Part shown: positions 1-4,779 of the stretch, in pieces
Layout: the number at the start of each line of letters is the position of its first letter
Numbering within the stretch: position 1 is the first letter of the stretch
NCBI GenBank assembly: GCA_018668095.1
Contig: JABIQF010000161.1
Location: 1 to 6,568 of the forward strand
Reading direction: 5' to 3'
Length of the DNA: 6,568 bases
DNA from: Cellvibrionales bacterium
GTDB lineage: Bacteria; Pseudomonadota; Gammaproteobacteria; Pseudomonadales; UBA7434
The notes under the pieces: generated by a model
What the model was told of the DNA's origin: nothing
The model's database searches: none
The model's input: the letters and a program-made list of their open reading frames with translations, nothing else
Translations under genes and position numbers: made by a program

Positions 1-22
1 CACCGGCCTCTAACTTTCCGCT

Positions 23-697
23 TTACTGATTCGTTGTTGGCGTTACAAACACTTCAACTCGACGATTCAATGCCCGCCCTGCTTCTGTCGCATTCGACTC
101 ACGCGGCTCATATTCACCACGGCCTGATGACCTCAAATTAGCACTCGATACTCCATGGCTCGATAAGTAAGTGCTAACCGACGCTGCTCGTCGCTCAGAT
201 AAAGCTTGGTTATAACTTTCTGAACCGGTTGAATCGGTATGACCCACCACCTCGCCTTTTGATTGATACTTTTGCATGATATCGGCCACCTTGTTGAGGC
301 TAGTGGAAAATGAAGGCTTAATATCGGCGCGATTAAAATCAAAAGTTACTTCGTTATCAAAGGTCAGCTTCAGTAAATCTTCACGTACTCGCTCAATCTC
401 TATTTCTGAGCGACGCTGCTCAGCGGCTAATGCATCGCGAAATGCTTGTTCTTGCTTATCCATATGATTGCCAATACCGGCACCCGCTGCCGCCCCTGCA
501 AGCGCACCCAAAATCATTCCTTTGTCACGGTTACCATCATCATCTAATTGGCCGCCGACAATAGCGCCCGCTACTGCACCTACAATGGCACCGATTTTGG
601 CGTTATTTCTATCAGTCGTCGTATCACCTGGACCCGCTGGTTGAGCTGCACATCCTAATAAAGCCGTACTGAGTATGATTGGCGTAAGTAATTTCAT
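23..697 (-). CDS. OmpA-family lipoprotein with glycine zipper (YiaD-like)
   Basis: 224 aa, predicted to be an outer-membrane lipoprotein that anchors the envelope to peptidoglycan. The N-terminus is a lipoprotein signal peptide with lipobox LLGC, so Cys16 would be the lipidated first residue. Residues 35-49 and 60-76 are two Gly/Ala-rich glycine-zipper segments (GAIVGAVAGAIVGG and GALAGAAAGAGIG), separated by an acidic loop. A charged, probably helical linker (81-107) leads to an OmpA C-terminal domain (about 112-218). It keeps GHTDSTGS and the LSERR motif, with Asp155 and Arg170 at the positions that bind diaminopimelate in E. coli OmpA. The strand before GHTD looks one residue shorter than in E. 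coli YiaD. The start is well set by AAGGAG about 6 nt upstream. The gene is divergent from the rest of the window, and its end lies close to the left edge. Family assignment is firm; the precise cellular role is not. Confidence 0.93.
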   Translation of the reverse strand: MKLLTPIILSTALLGCAAQPAGPGDTTTDRNNAKIGAIVGAVAGAIVGGQLDDDGNRDKGMILGALAGAAAGAGIGNHMDKQEQAFRDALAAEQRRSEIEIERVREDLLKLTFDNEVTFDFNRADIKPSFSTSLNKVADIMQKYQSKGEVVGHTDSTGSESYNQALSERRAASVSTYLSSHGVSSANLRSSGRGEYEPRESNATEAGRALNRRVEVFVTPTTNQ

Positions 698-917
698 GTT
701 ATCTCCTTGAGCAAATTTATATCGTTGTTAATCAATGACCCTAACTAACCTTCGACACACAATATGCAGAACTACGCCGTTAATGTACCGTAACTTTTTG
801 CACAAAATTATCTATCTTCCTCACAAAATCAAAAAAAAGTCTTATAGGTAAAACAATAAGTTAGCGCCTAATAATACGTTTTCAAAGCACTTGAGCTAAA
901 AATCTTTAGCCAATTTC

Positions 918-945
918 TTGCAAAAACACTGTATGGGTATACACT
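918..945 (+). promoter_or_regulatory. Candidate sigma-70 promoter under the LexA boxes
   Basis: TTGCAA (918-923) could be the -35 element and TACACT (940-945) the -10 element, with a 16-bp spacer. Each matches consensus at four of six positions. The first LexA box covers the spacer and -10, as expected for repression. A second possible -10 is TATACA at 953-958, inside the second box, but its -35 is poor. TTGCAA is its own reverse complement, so it does not fix the direction. Confidence 0.4.
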
Positions 946-959
946 GTTTAAGTATACAG
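929..959. promoter_or_regulatory. Tandem overlapping LexA (SOS) boxes
   Basis: The gammaproteobacterial LexA consensus is CTGT-N8-ACAG. Box 2 (944-959) is CTGTTTAAGTATACAG, a perfect match, with CA and TG flanks that extend the dyad. Box 1 (929-944) is CTGTATGGGTATACAC, with one mismatch in the core, and shares base 944 with box 2. The centres are 15 bp apart. Doubled LexA sites are known at tightly repressed SOS genes, such as lexA itself and colicin genes. The boxes lie about 205 bp before the 167-aa gene and about 230 bp before the lipoprotein gene. Position alone does not say which is controlled; the candidate promoter favours the rightward gene. Confidence 0.8.
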
Positions 960-962
960 TGA

Positions 963-1063
963 ATGTTGCGCAGTTAATGGCGAAGTCATAGATAAGTCAT
1001 GAGTAAGTCATAAGTAAGTCATAAACAAGAAATAAGTAAGCCATAGCCAATTCAGCGCAACAT
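963..1063. repeat. 9-bp inverted repeat enclosing the 11-bp array
   Basis: ATGTTGCGC (963-971) and GCGCAACAT (1055-1063) are perfect reverse complements, separated by 83 nt that hold the whole 11-bp repeat array. In RNA this could close a long stem-loop within the leader of a transcript starting at the LexA-controlled promoter. The arms are GC-richer than their surroundings. Confidence 0.65.
983..1048 (+). repeat. Six tandem 11-bp repeats
   Basis: The unit is close to AAGTCATAAGT. Copies start at 983, 994, 1005, 1016, 1027 and 1038: AAGTCATAGAT, AAGTCATGAGT, AAGTCATAAGT, AAGTCATAAAC, AAGAAATAAGT and AAGCCATAGCC. The central copies are nearly identical and the outer ones have drifted. The 11-bp period is near one DNA helical turn, so each copy would face the same side of the helix. 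The array is full of stop codons and is not coding. It may be a protein-binding array, an RNA leader element or just slippage-derived DNA. Confidence 0.85.
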
Positions 1064-1163
1064 CACAGCCAAACGGCAAATAGGTAATCCAAATAACGGG
1101 CTACCAAGTAACAGTAACTAACAAGTTATAAATTCAGTCATTAATAAATGTAGGTGATCACTA

Positions 1164-1667
1164 ATGCTTTCAATGCTTATCAATAAAATTAATCCTCGCG
1201 CCTTAAACAGCGGCTCAAACATAAGCAATCGTCTTCAACAAATTCGACAGCAGAATTCATTAGCCGCGCACGGCTTTGTTAGTGGCAACTGCCAATCCGT
1301 TAGCTATGAGGCCTTTAGGCATTGCCTCAGTGATATCGCTACACCGTTGGTCTGTAGTAAAAAAGGCACTACCTTTATTTTTAACCAACAACAAAAAGTA
1401 TGCGCACTCATTAAGCCCCCTTATTTTGATTCTCGCGGCCAATGCCAGCCAGTGCGTTACTTTTTAGCCGAGGGTGTGCAACTGTCTGCTTTTTCATCAT
1501 TAAGACGTATTGAATTACCCCGATTACTTTGGCAAGCCAAAATACACAGCCTCATACAAGGGTCACTGAAAAGCGTTAAACAATTACTGACGCCATCAAA
1601 CACACCCACTCGAGCCATGAGTAAACGAAAAACACCTGTATGGACCAGCATGCGCTTAACGGCATAG
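1164..1667 (+). CDS. Unrecognised 167-aa protein, candidate SOS-controlled gene
   Basis: I do not recognise this protein. The ATG is preceded by AGGTGA with 6 nt spacing, so the start is well supported; the ATG three codons later is worse placed. There is no signal peptide and no membrane segment. Five cysteines are spread singly (43, 54, 64, 80, 94) rather than in paired metal-binding motifs. Residues 69-103 look like a small beta-rich fold, a helix-prone LPRLLWQAKIHSLIQGSLKSVKQLL follows at about 118-142, and the tail from 143 is basic and Ser/Thr/Pro-rich, probably disordered. It does not show the features of SulA, UmuD, ImuA or a colicin. Tandem LexA boxes lie about 205 bp upstream, and a hairpin follows the stop codon directly. 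SOS control is inferred from these boxes; the function is unknown. Confidence 0.8.
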   Translation: MLSMLINKINPRALNSGSNISNRLQQIRQQNSLAAHGFVSGNCQSVSYEAFRHCLSDIATPLVCSKKGTTFIFNQQQKVCALIKPPYFDSRGQCQPVRYFLAEGVQLSAFSSLRRIELPRLLWQAKIHSLIQGSLKSVKQLLTPSNTPTRAMSKRKTPVWTSMRLTA

Positions 1668-1669
1668 TT

Positions 1670-1710
1670 CATTTTATAAGCCGCTAATTTAGCTCAATCG
1701 GCATAAAATG
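1670..1710. terminator. Hairpin after the 167-aa gene, possible terminator
   Basis: CATTTTAT (1670-1677), two unpaired A, and GCCG (1680-1683) pair with CGGC (1699-1702) and ATAAAATG (1703-1710), leaving a 15-nt loop. The stem starts 2 nt after the stop codon of the upstream gene. No T-run follows on the plus strand, so this is not a canonical Rho-independent terminator. It may act as a weak terminator or as a 3' stabilising structure. Confidence 0.4.
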
Positions 1711-1848
1711 GATTAATCAAAAACCTCTTCAAGTACAACTTCCCCTCAGATGCGCAAGGATGCGCCTCTACAATTAAAATCCTGTAATATCTTCACACTT
1801 TTTAGCTGTCATATCTGCGAAACATTTATACCTCTACTAGGCTCTAAT

Positions 1849-1898
1849 AAAGAGAGACAAAAAATCATATTGATCAACATATGTTTTCACTTCTCTTT
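1849..1898. repeat. 50-bp AT-rich dyad upstream of the 80-aa gene
   Basis: AAAGAGA (1849-1855) pairs with TCTCTTT (1892-1898), and the palindrome TTGATCAA sits at the exact centre of the arms. Inside, CATAT (1866-1870) can pair with ATATG (1879-1883) and is flanked by A-rich and T-rich arms. Over most of its length it can fold as one long imperfect hairpin. It ends 44 bp before the next start codon, so it may be an operator or a leader structure. The low GC content argues against a strong terminator. Confidence 0.5.
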
Positions 1899-1942
1899 TT
1901 AGCTCAGTTTCAATTTATAGATTAGAGGTCAGATTTACTGCT

Positions 1943-2185
1943 ATGAGTATTCAGTCGTTACCCAAAACAGATCAAGATAATGCGCCAAAAATGTCGAACC
2001 GCCAGCATTTAAAAAACTGCTTTGCTATTAAAAATGGCCGCTGGTTCGTCACTAATAAGCGTAACGAACAAGCTGGACCTTTTAACGACAAATCTGAAGC
2101 ACAAATGGCACTGCTTTATTATGTGGGCCGTACTTGCTGGCCTAGCGCTAAACAGCTCAGAGAGTTTACTCGTCTCGGTCGATAA
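1943..2185 (+). CDS. Small hypothetical protein, DUF6316-like
   Basis: 80 aa, probably cytoplasmic, with no signal peptide or membrane segment. The core pattern is GRWFVTNKRNEQAGPF followed by an acidic/Ala helix (KSEAQMALLYYV). It resembles short gammaproteobacterial proteins grouped as DUF6316, which share an aromatic W-[FY]-x-T segment and a G-P-F turn followed by a helix; this assignment is from memory of the pattern. The tail (TCWPSAKQLREFTRLGR) is basic. AGAGG lies at 1924-1928, 14 nt from the ATG, which is long for a ribosome binding site. An in-frame ATG at 1991 has no better site and would still keep the core. Function is unknown. Confidence 0.68.
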   Translation: MSIQSLPKTDQDNAPKMSNRQHLKNCFAIKNGRWFVTNKRNEQAGPFNDKSEAQMALLYYVGRTCWPSAKQLREFTRLGR

Positions 2186-2250
2186 GCCCGAGCAGGCCTC
2201 TTCGTAAGCTATCGAAGTTTTCTCTCAGCCACCCATAGCCTCCTTTCGAC

Positions 2251-2288
2251 CAACTTCCCTCAATGAAGTCAACTCCCCTCAATGAAGT
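2251..2288 (+). repeat. 19-bp tandem duplication
   Basis: CAACTTCCCTCAATGAAGT (2251-2269) is repeated directly as CAACTCCCCTCAATGAAGT (2270-2288), with one mismatch. It lies in the non-coding gap between the 80-aa gene and yrfG. No function is evident; it looks like a recent slippage event or a doubled binding site. Confidence 0.85.
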
Positions 2289-2301
2289 TACAAAGTCAAA
2301 A

Positions 2302-2327
2302 AGTCACAGCGTATAAATCCTGTGACT
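2302..2327. repeat. Perfect 8-bp inverted repeat, hairpin or operator
   Basis: AGTCACAG (2302-2309) and CTGTGACT (2320-2327) are perfect inverted repeats around a 10-nt AT-rich loop. Read on the minus strand, the stem is followed by TTTTT (complement of 2297-2301), which is terminator-like in that direction, yet no minus-strand gene lies there. On the plus strand it lies just before the yrfG promoter candidate, so an operator is also possible. The half-site order is not that of a CRP site. Confidence 0.55.
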
Positions 2328-2355
2328 CAATGATCTTATCTGCACACAATATGCG

Positions 2356-2361
2356 TATAAT
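2356..2361 (+). promoter_or_regulatory. Candidate -10 element of the yrfG promoter
   Basis: TATAAT is a perfect -10 hexamer 48 bp before the yrfG start codon. No good -35 is visible at 16-18 bp upstream. A 6-bp inverted repeat, AGTTTC (2362-2367) and GAAACT (2376-2381), begins right after it, near the expected transcription start. Confidence 0.5.
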
Positions 2362-2409
2362 AGTTTCATAAATTCGAAACTCATTACCATTAGATAAGAT
2401 GCATTTAAT

Positions 2410-3087
2410 ATGAGTCACTCTCAACCGATAGATTGGCATAACATCGATACCGTATTATTTGATATGGACGGTACGCTGCTGGATCTACACTATGACAATT
2501 ATTTTTGGTTACAGCATTTGCCTGAGCAGTATGCTTTATTAAAAGGCTGTTCTGTCGATGAAGCGCGTGAACGTTTAAAAGATAAAATTAGAAGCCAATT
2601 AGGCACACTGAATTTTTATTGCATCGATTATTGGATCGATGAACTCGAAATCGATATTGTTGCATTAAAATATGAAGTACAAAATCGCATTCAGTTTTTA
2701 CCTCATGCCGAAGTACTATTAACGGCTATTAATGCGTTACCGGTTCAATCCTTAATTGTCACCAATGCTCATCGTAAAACGCTGGCCGTCAAAGATGCTG
2801 CTATTAATATTTCTAGCTATGTTGATGATGTACATGCCTCTCACGACTTTGGGCTACCAAAAGAAGACCCTCAATTCTGGGAGCTGTTCTCAAAAAAATT
2901 CTCATTTGATCCAGCGCGCACTGTCTTTGTTGATGACAATGAACAAGTGCTGGCTTCTGCCGATCAGTTTGGTATTCGCCATTTAATTATGCCGCTGAAT
3001 CCTGATAGCCAGCGCGCATCCCAGAAAATGCGTCAACCCGAACGCTATACCGGTATCCAATCATTGGCTGAATTACTGCCATGTTAA
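2410..3087 (+). CDS. yrfG: HAD-family nucleotidase YrfG (GMP/IMP 5'-nucleotidase)
   Basis: 225 aa, close to the 222 aa of E. coli YrfG, a cytoplasmic HAD phosphatase that removes the 5' phosphate of purine nucleotides, chiefly GMP and IMP. All four HAD motifs are visible: motif I DMDGT with nucleophile Asp18 and acid/base Asp20; motif II VTNAH with Thr118; motif III Lys151 in GLPKEDPQFW; and motif IV VDDNE with Asp175 and Asp176 for magnesium. A cap insertion of about residues 27-98 follows motif I and includes the family-typical LDLHYDNYFW. The ATG lacks a clear ribosome binding site, but the N-terminus aligns with the family, so the start is likely right. hslR follows after 15 nt, in the order found in E. 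coli. The substrate is inferred from the family. Confidence 0.9.
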   Translation: MSHSQPIDWHNIDTVLFDMDGTLLDLHYDNYFWLQHLPEQYALLKGCSVDEARERLKDKIRSQLGTLNFYCIDYWIDELEIDIVALKYEVQNRIQFLPHAEVLLTAINALPVQSLIVTNAHRKTLAVKDAAINISSYVDDVHASHDFGLPKEDPQFWELFSKKFSFDPARTVFVDDNEQVLASADQFGIRHLIMPLNPDSQRASQKMRQPERYTGIQSLAELLPC

Positions 3088-3102
3088 GCGTGACCTATTA
3101 AA

Positions 3103-3501
3103 ATGGATAATACGAATACAACGATTGTTGTTCGAATCGATAAATGGCTATGGGCTGCGCGTTTTTTTAAAACACGCAGTCTTGCCAAGCAAGCCATAGA
3201 AGGTGGCAAAGTTCATTACAATGGTCAGCGCGTTAAAACCAGCAAAAATATTGAGCTAGGTGCTGAATTAAGTATTCGCTGCGGTTGGGATGAGAAGGTC
3301 GTTATCGTCAAGACATTATCAGACAAACGTCGTAATGCAACAGAGGCAGGTAAACTGTTTGATGAAACAGAGGCCAGCATAGCATTACGAGAGCAGCGAA
3401 CGGCAGAAAGAAAGATGGCGAATTTAACAATGCCTAATCATGCCGAAAAACCGAATAAAAAACAGCGGCGACAAATCCATAAATTTAAGCAAGATACATA
3501 A
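3103..3501 (+). CDS. hslR: Ribosome-associated heat shock protein Hsp15
   Basis: 132 aa, against 133 in E. coli. Hsp15 binds stalled, dissociated 50S subunits that still carry peptidyl-tRNA and helps recycle them; it is induced by heat. The S4 RNA-binding domain spans about residues 10-57 and includes RIDKWLWAARFFKTRSLAKQ and GGKVHYNGQRVKTSK. The C-terminal half has the family segments RRNATEA and LTMP and a Lys/Arg-rich tail (KPNKKQRRQIHKFK). It begins 15 nt after yrfG without a visible ribosome binding site, so it is probably translated from the yrfG transcript. The last codons and the stop lie inside a 19-bp tandem repeat, which sets the last three residues (QDT). Confidence 0.94.
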   Translation: MDNTNTTIVVRIDKWLWAARFFKTRSLAKQAIEGGKVHYNGQRVKTSKNIELGAELSIRCGWDEKVVIVKTLSDKRRNATEAGKLFDETEASIALREQRTAERKMANLTMPNHAEKPNKKQRRQIHKFKQDT

Positions 3502-3530
3502 GTTTAAGTAAGATACACAAGTTTAAGTAA
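3478..3530 (+). repeat. 19-bp tandem repeat over the hslR stop codon
   Basis: Copies begin at 3478 (CATAAATTTAAGCAAGATA), 3497 (CATAAGTTTAAGTAAGATA) and 3516 (CACAAGTTTAAGTAA, 15 bp matching). The first encodes the end of Hsp15 (HKFKQD); the second contains its stop codon. As 19 is not a multiple of three, each added copy shifts the frame. In copy 2 the original frame of copy 1 would read HKFK then TAA. This suggests duplication of the gene's 3' end into the intergenic space. Confidence 0.85.
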
Positions 3531-3546
3531 TAACCCATGCATGACG

Positions 3547-3580
3547 CCAATATGAATATACGCTATTAATATTCCATTGG
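3547..3580. repeat. Imperfect hairpin between hslR and hslO
   Basis: CCAATATGAATAT (3547-3559) pairs with ATATTCCATTGG (3569-3580), with one mismatch and one bulge and a 9-nt loop. A T5 run follows 12 nt after the stem, too far for a standard terminator. It is 33 bp before the hslO start, so it may be an attenuator, an operator or a leader structure. I see no convincing heat-shock (sigma-32) promoter in this gap. Confidence 0.5.
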
Positions 3581-3613
3581 AGCCATAATCACTTTTTGAC
3601 TGTGCCTTAAAAT

Positions 3614-4543
3614 ATGCCTAATACTGATTTAATACAACGCTTCTATTTTGCCGGACAGCCGTTTAGAGGTGCTATTGTAAAACTTCAAAATAGCTTTATT
3701 GAAGCCCTTAATGGCCACAATTATCCAGCAGCTATTAATGCTTTATTGGGAGAAAGTCTAACTGCCAGCATGTTAATGGGTATTCATCTAAAACATAACG
3801 CCCGCTTATCTTTACAAGCTAGAGGCGACGGCCCGGTTAAATTACTTATGGCAGAGGCTGTTATTCAACAGGCTGTGGATACAGAAGAGACTGCTGCTCA
3901 ACACAAAGTCCGCGCTGTCGCTCGCCTTTCTGAAGAAGCACCACAAACAATAGAAAACCACCAGCAAGGGTTTCAGCATTTATTAGGCCGTGGACAATTG
4001 GCTATTACCATAGAGCCAGAAGAAGGTGAACGCTACCAAGGTATTGTTGGAGCTGACCAGACAACCCTCTCACTGTGTCTAGAATCTTATTTTAATCAAT
4101 CTGAGCAACTTCCAACACTTTTTCAGTTAGCTACCTCCGAAACGGGCGCTGCAGGTATTTTATTGCAGCGTATGCCGCATGATGATCATCAAGTGGGTGA
4201 GAATAATCTTAACAGTAATGATATCTGGGATGAGTTAATAGCGCTTACCTCAACATTAACCCATAAAGAACTGCTCGAAGTCCCTGTAGAAAAGCTTCTC
4301 TTTAATTTATTTCATGAACATCAAGTGAAGCTCTCGCCGCCAGATGCTATCAATTTTGAATGCAGCTGCTCGTACCAACGAACGGGGGCCGCGCTAATGC
4401 AGATTAATCCATTAGAAATAGCATCAATACTGGAAGCAGATAAAGAAATTATCATGGACTGTGAGTTTTGCAGTGCCCGATACCGCTTTACTAAAAGTGA
4501 TATTGACCTCTTAGACCAGCAATCGAATCAAACCCGCCATTAA
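3614..4543 (+). CDS. hslO: Redox-regulated molecular chaperone Hsp33
   Basis: 309 aa (E. coli: 292). Hsp33 is a cytoplasmic holdase, inactive with zinc bound and switched on when oxidants form disulfides between its cysteines, after which it protects unfolding proteins. The N-terminal domain shows the family pattern RGAIVKL, NYPAAINALLGE, RGDGPVKLL, GRGQLAITIEPEEGERYQGIV and LESYFNQSEQLPT. The C-terminal switch has Cys250-x-Cys252 (FECSCS) and Cys283-x-x-Cys286 (CEFCSARYRF). The 30-residue gap between the pairs equals that in E. coli. An extra Cys155 lies in the chaperone domain. The ATG has no clear ribosome binding site but matches the family N-terminus. It follows hslR after a 112-bp gap holding repeats and a hairpin. 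Confidence 0.96.
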   Translation: MPNTDLIQRFYFAGQPFRGAIVKLQNSFIEALNGHNYPAAINALLGESLTASMLMGIHLKHNARLSLQARGDGPVKLLMAEAVIQQAVDTEETAAQHKVRAVARLSEEAPQTIENHQQGFQHLLGRGQLAITIEPEEGERYQGIVGADQTTLSLCLESYFNQSEQLPTLFQLATSETGAAGILLQRMPHDDHQVGENNLNSNDIWDELIALTSTLTHKELLEVPVEKLLFNLFHEHQVKLSPPDAINFECSCSYQRTGAALMQINPLEIASILEADKEIIMDCEFCSARYRFTKSDIDLLDQQSNQTRH

Positions 4544-4546
4544 AAC

Positions 4547-4583
4547 TAACACCCATTATTCATATAAAAAATTGTGGGTATTA
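4547..4583. terminator. Weak hairpin after hslO
   Basis: TAACACCCA (4547-4555) pairs with TGGGTATTA (4575-4583) at eight of nine positions, with a 19-nt loop. It starts 3 nt after the hslO stop codon. The long loop and the lack of a following T-run make a strong terminator unlikely. Partial termination between hslO and pckA is possible. Confidence 0.35.
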
Positions 4584-4659
4584 AGAAGTGTAAAATTACG
4601 TCCTGCTTAACTCAATCTAAATACCACTCACCGCTCACTTCTGTCATAATCTTTCGATA

Positions 4660-4675
4660 ATACAGTGCTGTGTAT
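4660..4675. promoter_or_regulatory. Dyad upstream of pckA, possible operator
   Basis: ATACAGTGCTGTGTAT has inverted arms ATACA and TGTAT around six bases. It lies about 105 bp before the preferred pckA ATG. It resembles a regulator site in size, but it is neither a LexA box (CTGT-N8-ACAG) nor a CRP site. CATAAT (4645-4650) and GATAAT (4656-4661) nearby could be -10 elements, though neither has a good -35. Confidence 0.25.
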
Positions 4676-4779
4676 TGGCCGAATAACGTTAAATAAAATT
4701 ACCGGAATTAATCGCTTCAGTATTGTCAAATGGGCACCTATTGGTACCTCTAGCAGATAAAACAGGAAAAAATCCGCGC

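Larger units (their letters stand above)
698..1163. other. Structured 466-bp divergent intergenic region
   Basis: This gap separates the leftward lipoprotein gene from the rightward 167-aa gene. Its left part (698-900) carries the lipoprotein ribosome binding site and AT-rich sequence in which I see no convincing promoter. Its middle holds the tandem LexA boxes. The right part (960-1163) holds the 11-bp repeat array inside a 9-bp inverted repeat, then the ribosome binding site AGGTGA of the next gene. Short ATG-initiated frames in the right part stop within about five codons, so I see no small protein there. A non-coding leader or small RNA is possible but unproven. Confidence 0.8.

Noticed and set aside
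964..1015. Very short ATG frames (MLRS, MAKS, MSKS) after the LexA boxes, considered as an SOS toxin peptide
   Set aside because: Each stops after about four codons, because the 11-bp repeats carry frequent stop codons. None is long enough for a TisB-like peptide.
983..1048. CRISPR array
   Set aside because: The units are 11 bp and contiguous, without spacers, and no cas genes are nearby.
1457..1672. 71-aa minus-strand ORF
   Set aside because: It is antisense to the better supported 167-aa gene, and I see no family resemblance in its product.
1749..1765. GATGCGC repeated at 1749-1755 and 1759-1765
   Set aside because: Too short to support a site, with no further copies or linked signal nearby.
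2302..2327. CRP-like site
   Set aside because: The half-sites are in the order TCACA then TGTGA, the reverse of the CRP arrangement.
756..2354. CACACAATATGC shared at 756-767 and 2343-2354
   Set aside because: A 12-base match is expected by chance a few times in a window of this size, and the contexts differ.
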